This document shows, piece after piece, positions 27,024 to 35,394 of a DNA stretch of 47,220 nucleotides. Within the stretch, counting starts at the first letter, position 1. Each line of letters begins with the position of its first letter. Under the pieces are notes generated by a model. The model was given only the letters and a program-made list of their open reading frames with translations, had not been told where the DNA came from and did no database searches. Origin of the DNA: Acidobacteriota bacterium (GTDB lineage Bacteria > Acidobacteriota > Vicinamibacteria > Vicinamibacterales > CAVVIG01); contig JACPZW010000079.1 in the NCBI GenBank assembly GCA_016195265.1, positions 1-47,220 on the forward strand, given 5' to 3'. A program made the position numbers and the translations under genes.

Positions 27024-27176
27024 ATGACAGTCTCACGACGCCGTTTCTTGCGGTGGGCCACGGCGATATCGGCGATCACCGTCGGCGAGGTGAGCTCGGC
27101 GAGATTGCCGCCGCGGCTGGGCGCCGCCGACGGCCTCGACCTCGCGAGTGCGGCCGCGCTTGAGGCCCGCGGGTGA
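27024..27176 (+). CDS. 50-residue Tat-leader ORF
   Basis: TVSRRRFLRWATAISAITVG is a clear twin-arginine signal motif, followed by only about 25 residues (RLPPRLGAADGLDLASAAALEARG) and a stop that overlaps the sialidase start (GTGA). The tail resembles the segment just after the leader of Tat-exported amidases. It may be the remnant of a larger exported enzyme or a real small protein. ATG has GGAGG 9 bases upstream, so it is probably translated. Confidence 0.5.
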   Translation: MTVSRRRFLRWATAISAITVGEVSSARLPPRLGAADGLDLASAAALEARG

Positions 27177-28291
27177 AACTCCTCCTTCTCCTTCCGGCGT
27201 TTGTGATCGCGGCCTCCCAGGCCGTGCCGGGACCGAACGCCAACGTGAGTCGCCCGGATGTCGTGGTCGCGCGCGGCAATGGCGAGAACAACACGTTCTT
27301 CCCGACGGTCGAGCGCCTCCGCGATGGCGACCTGCTGGTGGTGTATTACGAGAGCCCCGAGCACATGCATCACCTGGGACGGATTGCGCTGGTGCGGAGC
27401 CGTGATGATGGGCAGACGTGGAGCGCGCCGGTCGTCGTCGTCGATCGGCCTGGCATCAATCACCGTGACCCCAGCATCATCGAAACCAGCCACGGCACGC
27501 TGATCGTCTGCTACTACCTGTTCTTCGACATGCGATCACTTGGCGTGTTCGTGATCCGATCAGAAGACAAAGGCGCGACGTGGTCCGCGCCGATTCCGGT
27601 CGGCACCAGCATCGACGTGACCGCGGACTCGCCTCATACGCCGCTCGAGGGCGCCGCCACGTCATCGAAGATCGTCGAGCTCGACGACGGCGATCTGCTG
27701 ATCGCCGCGTACGGTCACCGCGTCGGCGAAGCCGAATCCCGCAGCGTGGTCGTCAGAAGCCACGACGATGGCCGGACGTGGCCGGCGGGCACGGAGATCG
27801 ACATCGCCCACGACAAGGATGTCGACTTCGTGGAGCCGGCCCTGGTGTCCCTCGGGCGCGATCGCGTCACCGCCGTGATGCGCACCGAGCGGGCGAGAAA
27901 TCGGGCGTACGCCGCTGATTCGACGGACGGCGGGAAAACGTGGGGCAAAGCGGCGGAAACCGACATGTTGGCCCAGGCGTCGGACCTGCTGCGCGTGGAC
28001 GTCCCGGGGCGGTTTGACGCCGCCGTGGTTCACACCTGGGGCGACGTGTCGGGGAAGTACGGCGAGGGCCGGCCGACTGTGATGCAACTGCAGACAGCGC
28101 CGGGAGGCCCGGTCCTCGGGCCGCCGCGCGTTATCTATCACGGGCGCTGCACGTGGGGCGACGAGAGCTATCCCAGCACCGTGATGCTGAGCCGCGGCCG
28201 CCTGTTCACGGTGTTTTACGATGCGTGCGCGAAGTACATCGGCGGGCGGTACACGAACCTGGCGGACCTGCTGGAAAAAACTGACCGGTGA
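27173..28291 (+). CDS. Secreted sialidase-like (BNR/Asp-box) protein
   Basis: A 372-residue protein with a signal peptide (LLLLLPAFVIAASQA) and a six-bladed sialidase fold marked by four Asp boxes: SRDDGQTW, SEDKGATW, SHDDGRTW and STDGGKTW. RDPSIIETSHGTLIVCYY fits the family catalytic region, but the arginine triad cannot be confirmed by eye, so the substrate (sialic acid or other glycan) is open. GTG 27173 overlaps the stop of the Tat-leader ORF. It ends before a REPIN-like pair. Confidence 0.82.
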   Translation: MKLLLLLPAFVIAASQAVPGPNANVSRPDVVVARGNGENNTFFPTVERLRDGDLLVVYYESPEHMHHLGRIALVRSRDDGQTWSAPVVVVDRPGINHRDPSIIETSHGTLIVCYYLFFDMRSLGVFVIRSEDKGATWSAPIPVGTSIDVTADSPHTPLEGAATSSKIVELDDGDLLIAAYGHRVGEAESRSVVVRSHDDGRTWPAGTEIDIAHDKDVDFVEPALVSLGRDRVTAVMRTERARNRAYAADSTDGGKTWGKAAETDMLAQASDLLRVDVPGRFDAAVVHTWGDVSGKYGEGRPTVMQLQTAPGGPVLGPPRVIYHGRCTWGDESYPSTVMLSRGRLFTVFYDACAKYIGGRYTNLADLLEKTDR

Positions 28292-28361
28292 GTGACAGTG
28301 CGCCGCCGCCCCGGACGGCCGCGCACAGGGAACTTCGAGCGGTCTTCACAACGGCGTAGCG

Positions 28362-28438
28362 GTACGTAGGCCGGGTCCTTTCGGACCCGGCTCGCAGTCG
28401 CCGCCCGGCGGGTCCAAAAAGGACCCGCCCTACGTACT
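28362..28438. repeat. Intergenic REPIN-like palindrome pair
   Basis: GTACGTAG precedes GCCGGGTCC-TTTC-GGACCCGGC (28370-28391); 15 bases later comes GGCGGGTCC-AAAAA-GGACCCGCC (28407-28429) followed by CTACGTAC. The outer ends are inverted copies of each other. It sits between the convergent sialidase and FG-GAP genes and may also serve as a two-way terminator. Confidence 0.93.
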
Positions 28439-28458
28439 ACCGCGATTTGCGAACCGCT

Positions 28459-29478
28459 CTAGCGAGCGAGAACGGGCATGTCGCCGGTCGCCGCGGGAAG
28501 GCCGAACGCGCGAATCAGGCCGCTCGTGTAATTGGTGTTCGCGAGCAGGACGTAGTACGTCGCCGTCGCGGGTCGATACACGGCGAGGTCGGCCTTGCCG
28601 TCGCCGTCGTAATCCGCGGGCACCGGGATATCGCCGGCGATGCCCCACTGTTTCGTTCCCGAAATGCCAGTCGCGTCCCTGGCGGTCCGCACCGTGAACG
28701 TGGCGGTCACCGGATCGAAGTACGCCGCATCCACACGGCCGTCACCGTCGTAGTCGGCCGGCACCGGCGTCAGGCCGGGCGTCCCGAAGCCGTCTATCGA
28801 GTACGCGGTCTTGAAGTCTGTACCGCCCTTGAGGACGTACCACGTGTTCAGTCCGTTCAACTCAGCAGGCTCGATGGCCACCATGTCCATCCGGCCGTCG
28901 CCGTCGAAGTCGCCCGTGACCGGCGTGGCATTCGTGCTGCCCCAGTACCCGGCGGCGCCGCTCGTGAATCCCGTCTTGGACAGCAGCACGTACCACCGGC
29001 CTTCCGTGGGCCGGAAGACGCCAAGGTCGGTCTTGCCGTCGCCGTCGTAATCCCCCAGCGCCAGGAGGTCGCCGTCCACGCCCCACTGGTACGTGTTCAC
29101 GGCGTTCCAGCCTTGCGACGAGAGCCGGATGGTCCACGCGTGCGTCCCCGTGGGCGTGTACACGCCGAAATCCGCTTTGCCGTCGCCGTCGAAATCGCCC
29201 GAGATCGGGATGTCGCCCGCCGCTCCGATCTTGACGGACTGGACCGAACTCAGGGAGAAGTTGTCCTTAGCGGTGATGGCGTAGAAGGTCCCGCTGGCGC
29301 CCGCGGTCTGCGGCGGCCTCCACATCGCGATGTCCGGCTTGCCATCCGCGTCGAAATCCGGTGTGTGCACCTGCTGGCGCGCCGTTGCCGCCAGCAGCAC
29401 GGTACCCAGGAGGGCCACGCCGGCGGGCACAAGGATCAGGGCTCTGCGGCGCAGTACGGCAAGCGGGAAACGTCGCAT
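28459..29478 (-). CDS. Exported FG-GAP/VCBS repeat protein
   Basis: A 339-residue protein with a positively charged hydrophobic N-terminus (signal peptide or anchor, LVPAGVALLGTVLLAATA) and six or seven FG-GAP units built on Ca-binding loops such as DFDGDGKAD, DYDGDGKTD, DFDGDGRMD and DYDGDGKAD, each followed by a beta strand with VYRPATATYYVLL-like sequence. It forms a beta-propeller or part of one and is likely extracellular, with an adhesive or structural role by analogy. The start at 29478 has a strong ACGGAGGTAT Shine-Dalgarno sequence; a longer in-frame start would spoil the leader. Confidence 0.88.
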   Translation of the reverse strand: MRRFPLAVLRRRALILVPAGVALLGTVLLAATARQQVHTPDFDADGKPDIAMWRPPQTAGASGTFYAITAKDNFSLSSVQSVKIGAAGDIPISGDFDGDGKADFGVYTPTGTHAWTIRLSSQGWNAVNTYQWGVDGDLLALGDYDGDGKTDLGVFRPTEGRWYVLLSKTGFTSGAAGYWGSTNATPVTGDFDGDGRMDMVAIEPAELNGLNTWYVLKGGTDFKTAYSIDGFGTPGLTPVPADYDGDGRVDAAYFDPVTATFTVRTARDATGISGTKQWGIAGDIPVPADYDGDGKADLAVYRPATATYYVLLANTNYTSGLIRAFGLPAATGDMPVLAR

Positions 29479-29564
29479 CAATACCTCCGTTTGGCGCGAA
29501 CTGATAACGCCGAGCCAAAGTATACTCCGCTGGCGTGTCGCGTACAAGCCCCACGCTCCCCGCA

Positions 29565-30608
29565 ATGAAGTCATCAAGACGGCTCGCTCTCCCGCACGTG
29601 CTGCTGGCGCTTGCACTCTCTTTGGCCGGCGGCGTCCCCGCGGGCGCGCAGGAGTCGCTGGCCGATGCCGTGCTCTACGGCTCGACGGCGAAGGTCGATG
29701 CGCTGATCGCGGCCGGCGTCGACGTGAACGCGATCGACGCGACCGGGCTGACGCCGCTGATGACGGCGGCGGCGCAAGGTCACACGGTGATTGCGCGGCG
29801 GCTGATCGCCGCCGGCGCCGCCGTCGGCACCGTCGCCGCGGACGGGACGACGGCGCTGATGCGCGCCGCCTCCGCCAATCGGGGCGAGACCGTGCGACTG
29901 CTGATCAGCAGTGGCGCCGACGTCAACCTTCGGAGCGCGGCCGGCATGACGGCGCTCACCCTGGCGGCGTTCGGCGGCTACGCCGAACCGGTGAAGGCGC
30001 TCCTCGCCGGCAAAGCGGATCCGAACATGGCGGACAACCAGGGCCGGACGCCGCTGATGGCGGCCGTGACCGGCGGCGACCTCGCGGTGGTCGAAGCGCT
30101 GCTGGGCGCGGGCGCGAAGGCCGACGGGGCCGACGCGGGCGGCGGAACGCCGCTGACGTACGCGGCGGCGGCGGGATCCGTGGACGCGATCACGGCGCTG
30201 CAACGGCACGGCGCGAAGCCGCGCGATCTCGATCTGAAGCTCGCCGCGTCTGAATGTCATCCGGAAGCGATCGGCGTGCTGCTCGCCGCGGGGCTCAGCG
30301 TCGACGGTCCGGCGGGCGGTGGCGGGGGAGATGTTCCGCTCCTCGTCGCGGCGGGCGCCGGCTGCCCGGACGCCGTCAAGGTGCTGCTCGATCGCAAGGC
30401 GAACGTGAACGCGAAAGACAGCGACGGCCGAACCGCGCTCATCGTCGCCACGGCGGGCAACATGCTCGACGTTGCGCGCGTGCTGCTCGATCACGGCGCC
30501 GACATGGACGTCGAGGACAGCCTCGGCCGGACGGCGCTGATGTACGCGTCCACGAGCGGGCGCGAAGAGATGGCGGAGCTGTTCAAGGCGATGAGAGTGA
30601 AGAAGTAA
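29565..30608 (+). CDS. Exported ankyrin-repeat protein
   Basis: A 347-residue protein with a signal peptide (ALPHVLLALALSLAGGVPAGA) and about nine ankyrin repeats (for example DATGLTPLMTAAAQGHTVIA, ADGTTALMRAASANRGE, DNQGRTPLMAAVTGGDLAVV, SLGRTALMYASTSGREEMAE). No enzyme domain. It is followed at 45 bases by the dehydrogenase pair, a linkage common in Acidobacteriota, so it may be their periplasmic partner. TATACT at 29521 may be a -10 box. The 86-base gap to the divergent FG-GAP gene holds both promoters. Confidence 0.9.
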   Translation: MKSSRRLALPHVLLALALSLAGGVPAGAQESLADAVLYGSTAKVDALIAAGVDVNAIDATGLTPLMTAAAQGHTVIARRLIAAGAAVGTVAADGTTALMRAASANRGETVRLLISSGADVNLRSAAGMTALTLAAFGGYAEPVKALLAGKADPNMADNQGRTPLMAAVTGGDLAVVEALLGAGAKADGADAGGGTPLTYAAAAGSVDAITALQRHGAKPRDLDLKLAASECHPEAIGVLLAAGLSVDGPAGGGGGDVPLLVAAGAGCPDAVKVLLDRKANVNAKDSDGRTALIVATAGNMLDVARVLLDHGADMDVEDSLGRTALMYASTSGREEMAELFKAMRVKK

Positions 30609-30640
30609 GAATGAAGAAGTAAGAAGTAAGAAGTCGACGA
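30604..30640. repeat. GAAGTAAGAA direct repeats
   Basis: Four close GAAGTAAGAA-type units between the ankyrin gene stop and the subunit 3 gene. One-sided low-complexity repeat; no opposite arm was found. Confidence 0.7.
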
Positions 30641-30652
30641 AAGGACACCCGC

Positions 30653-31393
30653 ATGAGCGTCATTTCACGTCGCGATCTGCTGAAGCGCGCAGGCCTCGCC
30701 GCCGTCGTGCCCGTCGCCGGCGTCGACGTTGCGCGCGCGTTTGAGACGGCCCCGCCCGCGGCCGCCGCCGGCCCGGCTGAAAGCCTCGTGGCGCAACCGC
30801 AGCGCGAGCCGCGCGAACATCTGACCGCCGCCGAATCCGATGTCCTCGAAGCCGTGGTGGCGCGGCTGATCCCGAGCGATGAGCATGGCCCGGGCGCGAA
30901 AGAGGCGAAAGCCGCGCGTTACATCGATCGCGCGCTTGGCGGCGCGCTCGCGTCGTCGCGCCAGGCGTACGGGGCCGGGCTGGCCGCGCTCGACCGCTAT
31001 GCGCGGTCGTCTCGCGGCGCGGCGTTCGCGCAGCTCTCGCCGGCCGATCAGGATTCGGTGCTGATCGACGTCGAAACCGGCGCGGCAACCGGTTTCACCG
31101 GCAGTTCGGCCGCGTTCTTCAATCTCGTCCGCACGCACACATGGCAGGGCACGTTCGGCGATCCCTACTACGGAGGCAACGCCAACTTCGTCGGCTGGGA
31201 TCTGATCGGCTATCCGGGCATCCGCACCGTCGTTTCGGCCGAGGATCAACGCCGGCTGGAGCGCCACGAGCTGAAGCCGAATCACCAGTCGGCCTACGAC
31301 ACCGAGATGTTCAACAAGGCAACCGCGCGAGCAGATGAGGAAGGCCTGCTACGCCGAAGCTCCCGCAGCGCGGGATCGAAGGCGGGAGCGTAG
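30653..31393 (+). CDS. Gluconate 2-dehydrogenase subunit 3-like protein
   Basis: A 246-residue Tat-exported small subunit (SRRDLLKRAGLAAVVPVAG) with the family core LTAAESDVLEAVVARLIPSDEHGPGAKEAKAARYIDRAL and a GDPYYGGNANFVGWDLIGYPG segment. In known enzymes this subunit accompanies a GMC flavoprotein through the Tat pathway and is needed for export or stability. The GMC gene follows at 2 bases. The sugar or alcohol substrate is not shown by sequence. Confidence 0.92.
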   Translation: MSVISRRDLLKRAGLAAVVPVAGVDVARAFETAPPAAAAGPAESLVAQPQREPREHLTAAESDVLEAVVARLIPSDEHGPGAKEAKAARYIDRALGGALASSRQAYGAGLAALDRYARSSRGAAFAQLSPADQDSVLIDVETGAATGFTGSSAAFFNLVRTHTWQGTFGDPYYGGNANFVGWDLIGYPGIRTVVSAEDQRRLERHELKPNHQSAYDTEMFNKATARADEEGLLRRSSRSAGSKAGA

Positions 31394-31395
31394 AC

Positions 31396-33111
31396 ATGGC
31401 GACCAGACTGACAGACACCGACGTCGTCGTCGTGGGCATGGGCGCCGTCGGCGGCGTCGCCGTGCTGCCGCTCGCGCAAGCGGGGATCGAGGTGATCGGA
31501 CTCGAGGCCGGCACCTGGCTGAGCAAGCGCGATTTCGCGCCAGACGAGATCCGCAACAACGTGCGCGACTGGCCGATGGCCGTCCAAAAGGCGAACGGCG
31601 AGATTCCGACGTCGCGCGCCACGCGCTCGGCGCCGACGACGAGAGCAGGCCGGCATCCGATGATGAACGCGGTCGGCGGTACCGCGCTCCATTACTGGGC
31701 GCAGAGCTGGCGGCTGAATCCCTGGGACTTCAAGGTCGTCAGCGAGACCAAGCGCCGCTACGGCGCGTCGCGAATTCCGAAAGGCTCCACGGTCGAGGAC
31801 TGGCCGTTCGGGTACGACGAGCTCGAGCCGTACTACGACAAGGTCGAATACGAGATGGGCGTGTCGGGCCAGGCCGGCAATCTCAACGGCAAGATCGATC
31901 CGCGCGGCAATCCGTTCGAAGGTCCGCGGAAGCGCCCGTATCCGATGCCGCCGCTGCGCGGGACGGACTTTCTCGAGAAGATGGCGGCGTCCGCGAACAC
32001 ACTCGGGTGGCACGCGTTTCCGGGTCCGGCGTCGATCAACTCCCGGCCGTACCAGAATCGATCCGCGTGCATGTATCACGGGTTTTGCAATCAGGGCGGC
32101 TGCCACGTGGACGCGAAAAACAGCCCGCTCGTGACGACGATTCCGCGCGCGCAGGAGACGGGGCGCCTCAAGGTCGTCACGCGCGCGCACGTGACGCAGA
32201 TCGAGGTGGACGGCGAGGGCCGTGCGAGCGGCGTCACCTACGTGACCGACGGCGTCGAGTACTTCCAGCCCGCGAAGGTCGTGCTGATTGCGAGTCACAC
32301 CTACGAGAACATCCGCCTGCTGCTGCTCTCGAAGTCCAAGGCATATCCCAACGGCCTCTCGAACAATCACGGTCAGGTGGGCCGCCACTACTTCAGCCAC
32401 CATCAGCTCGCCGGCGTCTCGGCGCTGTTTCCCTTCAGCCTCAACGCGTGGTACGGGACGCCCGCGCAGGGCGTCGCGGTGGACCATTGGGCCGACGACA
32501 ACTTCGATCACGCCGGCCTGGACTTCATCGGCGGCGGCAACCTGTGGGTCTACTCCGACCGCCGGCCGATCGCGGCGGCCAGCGGCAGCACGTGGAACCG
32601 CGCGCCGAACTGGGGTTCGGCGTGGAAGGCGTTCATCAAGGAGAATGCCGATCGCACCAACAATTCCTATCTCCAGAAGACGACGCTGCCCTACGAGGAC
32701 AATTTCGTGGACCTCGACCCGGTTGCGAAGGACGCGCTGGGCCTGCCGGTGTGCCGGATCACGGGCGAGTACAAGGAGAACGAGCGCGCGATCGCGGCGT
32801 TCATCCAGGACAAGATGGAGCAGTGGTACCGCGCAGCGGGCGCGATCGATGTCACAAAGGCGCCGCTCGGCGGCGCGATGGGTCCGTCCACGCACGCCTA
32901 CGGCGGGACGCGGATGGGCGACAACAGGGAGACGAACGTCGTGGACCGCTGGGGCTTTTCGCACGAAGCGTCCAACCTCGGCATCCTCGGCGGATCGGTG
33001 ATGGGCACGAGCGGCGCGAGGAATCCGACGCTGACGGCGCAGGCGCTGTCGTGGCGGACCGCTGAGCACCTCGCGAAAAACTTCAACGCGATCGCGTCGC
33101 GCCGGGCGTAG
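31396..33111 (+). CDS. GMC-family FAD oxidoreductase (gluconate dehydrogenase-like)
   Basis: A 571-residue flavoprotein: VVVVGMGAVGGVAVLPLAQAG near 10 (FAD-binding), NAVGGTALHYWAQSW, CMYHGFCNQGGCHVDAKN (Cys-rich patch of this subgroup), and a C-terminal GMC block GGTRMGDNRETNVVDRWGFSHEASNLGILGG with VMGTSGARNPTLTAQAL. No signal peptide: it would be exported with the Tat-bearing subunit 3 upstream. Likely passes electrons to a cytochrome not found in this window. Ends at a strong stem-loop. Confidence 0.93.
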   Translation: MATRLTDTDVVVVGMGAVGGVAVLPLAQAGIEVIGLEAGTWLSKRDFAPDEIRNNVRDWPMAVQKANGEIPTSRATRSAPTTRAGRHPMMNAVGGTALHYWAQSWRLNPWDFKVVSETKRRYGASRIPKGSTVEDWPFGYDELEPYYDKVEYEMGVSGQAGNLNGKIDPRGNPFEGPRKRPYPMPPLRGTDFLEKMAASANTLGWHAFPGPASINSRPYQNRSACMYHGFCNQGGCHVDAKNSPLVTTIPRAQETGRLKVVTRAHVTQIEVDGEGRASGVTYVTDGVEYFQPAKVVLIASHTYENIRLLLLSKSKAYPNGLSNNHGQVGRHYFSHHQLAGVSALFPFSLNAWYGTPAQGVAVDHWADDNFDHAGLDFIGGGNLWVYSDRRPIAAASGSTWNRAPNWGSAWKAFIKENADRTNNSYLQKTTLPYEDNFVDLDPVAKDALGLPVCRITGEYKENERAIAAFIQDKMEQWYRAAGAIDVTKAPLGGAMGPSTHAYGGTRMGDNRETNVVDRWGFSHEASNLGILGGSVMGTSGARNPTLTAQALSWRTAEHLAKNFNAIASRRA

Positions 33112-33115
33112 TACA

Positions 33116-33150
33116 GCACGGGGGCCGGCGTCACCGCCGGCCCCCTGTGC
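33116..33150. terminator. Strong bidirectional stem-loop
   Basis: GGGGGCCGGCG-TCAC-CGCCGGCCCCC (33120-33145), an 11-bp perfect stem extended by GCAC against GTGC with one bulge. It lies between the convergent GMC gene and the lysine-rich peptide gene. It has no T-tract but is well placed to end both transcripts. Confidence 0.75.
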
Positions 33151-33162
33151 TCATTGCCCTTC

Positions 33163-33261
33163 CTACCCTTCGAAGATGCAGCCCACGCGCTTCTTCTTCT
33201 TGCCGGCCTTCTTCTTTTTCTTGCCAGCCTTTTTCTTTGCAGCCTTCTTCTTCTTCGCCAT
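33163..33261 (-). CDS. 32-residue lysine-rich peptide, candidate RiPP precursor
   Basis: ATG at 33261 is preceded by AGGAGGTCAG, the best Shine-Dalgarno in the region. The peptide has about 25 residues of lysine clusters separated by Ala/Gly (MAKKKKAAKKKAG and on), then RVGCIFEG and stop. It starts 15 bases after the stop of the B12 radical SAM gene on the same strand, so it is the last gene of that operon. One Cys, no signal peptide. Either a tiny nucleic-acid-binding peptide (histone-H1-like tail) or the substrate of the upstream maturase, with a basic leader and a short GCIFEG-like core. The substrate idea is inference. Confidence 0.72.
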   Translation of the reverse strand: MAKKKKAAKKKAGKKKKKAGKKKKRVGCIFEG

Positions 33262-33276
33262 CTGACCTCCTGTTGG

Positions 33277-35394
33277 TTAGCTGACGCTCCTCCGCACGTA
33301 CAGTTCGTTCGCTCCGGACATCTCGAAATGTGCCCGCGTGAGCGGGGCGGTCATCGAAGACGTCGGGGCTGAGCGTGCTCGGCCCGGCCGCCGCGCGACC
33401 GTCCGGGCATACCGCGCCCGGTCATTGGGCCGACCAAGGTCGGCCCCTACGGCCGCGGGCGCATCGATCGCAATCCTGACGCCGTGCCGATCGCGCGTGC
33501 CGATCGCGCCGATCATCCGCCGCAGGCGCGCCGCCGCGGCGCCTGACGGCTGGTACTCGCCGATCGGCACCGCCAGCGACAGGTACTTTCCGCCCTCGGC
33601 GACCATGAGCCCGCGGCCGGTCAGCGACGACAGGCGTCCCGCGTTCGACGCGTCGAGCCGCGCGCCCTCGGTGATTGCGTCGCACGCGAGGTACAGCGCG
33701 CGATCTTCGCCGGTCAGGACCGTCAGCGGCGCCGCGGTACGCGGCCGCGTGTCGAAGATCATCAGGCGATTGTCGAGATCGACCGACACGAGCTCGGCGT
33801 TCCGCCACGTCGTCTTCCAGGCGTGCACGCTTCGGACGAGCGGTTCGGCGTAACGGGCGACGTCCTGCGGACGCCGGTAATCGTAGGCGAAATAGTAGGC
33901 GAGATTGCGACGCGCGGCGTCCGGCAGGTCGTAGATGAACTCGTAGAAAGGCAGCGGCCGGACTTTCGTGAAGCCGAGCTGCGCCGACTCGTTGAAGTTG
34001 GGGCTGAACCGGTCCAGCCGGATCGCCGTGACGCCGATCGGGCACGGCAGGTGGCAGACGCGCGCGGCCAGGTCCGCCATCTGCGTGTAGTCGTCCGGTG
34101 ATTCGCCGGGAAATCCGAGCAGGAAATTCCAGATCGGCTCGACGCCGAGCTCCTTGCACCACTTCAGGAGCTGGATGTTCTGCAGCCCCGAGACGCCCTT
34201 TTTCATCTGCTTCAGCACGCGGTCGCTGAAGCTCTCGATGCCGGGCTGGATCGTGGTCACGCCCGCGTCGCGCAGCAGCCGGACCTGGTCCTTCTTCAAA
34301 TTGGATTTCGTCTCGTAGAACAGCGTCACGGCCAGCTTGCGCCGTGCCAGCTCGGGCAGCAGCGTCCTGAAATACTTCAGGTCGAGAATGTTGTCGACGA
34401 CCTGGATGTCGCAGCCCGGGTGCGCCGTCGCCAGGTGCGTCAGCTCGTCGAGCGCCCGCGCCGCGGACTTGCTGCGATACGCCATCGTCGCGCCGTTGAG
34501 GCCGCAGAACGTGCAGTGCATCCGCTCGCCCCACCAGCAGCCGCGCGATGTCTCCACGAACACGCTCGGCTGCCACGACGTGTCGAAGCGGCTGCGTCCG
34601 AACTGCGCGAAAAAGTCGCCGTAATCGGGATAGGGCAGCGCGTCCATCTCGGTGACGGCCGGCGCGGTCGGCGGACGGAACGCGGGTCCCGCCGCCGCGA
34701 CGGTCCGCTGTGTGACGACACCTGGGAGGTCATCGATCGCGTCGATGGACTCGCCACGGGCGACGCGGACGGCCAGGTCGGCGAACACGTGATCGGCCTC
34801 GCCGGACACGATCGCGTCCACGAACGGAAACTGCCGCACGGTCTCGACGCCCATCGTCGCTTCGCAGTTCGCGCCGCCCATGACGATGACGGTGCCGGGC
34901 AGGCGCGCCTTGATCCGCTTCGCGAGCGCGAGCGAGGCCAGATGCTGCTGGAAGACGCTCGTGAAGCCGACCAGGGCCGGCGCCTGTTCGACGATGCGGT
35001 CCGCGCATGCGTCGACGAACGCGGCGGCGGCGGATCGCGCCGCGCGAATCGCACGAAGGTCGGCCCGGCCCGGCGGATGCGTGATGCTGCGGCCGAGCCA
35101 CGACGGCGGCTTCACCAGCACCTCCGCGATGTAGCGCTCGTCGTGCGCGCGGCTCCAGTCGAACAGCGCGTGGGAGAAGATCCACTCGCCGACGAACGCG
35201 CGCGACATGGCGCGGTGCTCGCTCGCGATCTTCGAGTAGAGCGCCTGGCCGATCCGTTCGCCGAATGGCAGCGTGAAGTACTCGACGCGGCAGTTGAGTC
35301 CGCGGGCGTGCACCTGCGGTTGCAGCAGGCTGAGCCCGAGCGACGGCGAGAAGAGCGGACCGAACGGCATCGAGACCAGCAGGACGTCCGTCAT
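33277..35394 (-). CDS. B12-binding radical SAM protein, RiPP maturation C-methyltransferase type
   Basis: A 705-residue protein. N-terminal 1-190 is a cobalamin-binding-like domain (VLLVSMPFGPLFSPSLGLSL, VIVMGGANCEATMG). The radical SAM core starts VETSRGCWWGERMHCTFCGL with Cys286, Cys294 and Cys297 (C-x7-C-x2-C), then GATMAYRSKS, DIQVVDNILDLKYF, FYETKSNLKKDQ, GIESFSDRVLKQMKKGVS, and FLLGFPGESPDDY. These match the 'RiPP maturation radical SAM protein 1' group, B12-dependent enzymes proposed to C-methylate ribosomal peptides. ATG overlaps the kinase stop (ATGA). The C-terminal 40 residues or so include an in-frame palindrome pair. Substrate unproven. Confidence 0.88.
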   Translation of the reverse strand: MTDVLLVSMPFGPLFSPSLGLSLLQPQVHARGLNCRVEYFTLPFGERIGQALYSKIASEHRAMSRAFVGEWIFSHALFDWSRAHDERYIAEVLVKPPSWLGRSITHPPGRADLRAIRAARSAAAAFVDACADRIVEQAPALVGFTSVFQQHLASLALAKRIKARLPGTVIVMGGANCEATMGVETVRQFPFVDAIVSGEADHVFADLAVRVARGESIDAIDDLPGVVTQRTVAAAGPAFRPPTAPAVTEMDALPYPDYGDFFAQFGRSRFDTSWQPSVFVETSRGCWWGERMHCTFCGLNGATMAYRSKSAARALDELTHLATAHPGCDIQVVDNILDLKYFRTLLPELARRKLAVTLFYETKSNLKKDQVRLLRDAGVTTIQPGIESFSDRVLKQMKKGVSGLQNIQLLKWCKELGVEPIWNFLLGFPGESPDDYTQMADLAARVCHLPCPIGVTAIRLDRFSPNFNESAQLGFTKVRPLPFYEFIYDLPDAARRNLAYYFAYDYRRPQDVARYAEPLVRSVHAWKTTWRNAELVSVDLDNRLMIFDTRPRTAAPLTVLTGEDRALYLACDAITEGARLDASNAGRLSSLTGRGLMVAEGGKYLSLAVPIGEYQPSGAAAARLRRMIGAIGTRDRHGVRIAIDAPAAVGADLGRPNDRARYARTVARRPGRARSAPTSSMTAPLTRAHFEMSGANELYVRRSVS
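33366..33446. repeat. REPIN-like palindrome pair inside the radical SAM gene
   Basis: GGGCTGAGC-GT-GCTCGGCCC (33366-33385, one mismatch) and GGGCCGACC-AA-GGTCGGCCC (33427-33446) followed by CCTACGG. Encodes part of the C-terminal tail of the maturase (AAVGADLGRPND...GRARSAP) in frame. Confidence 0.9.
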
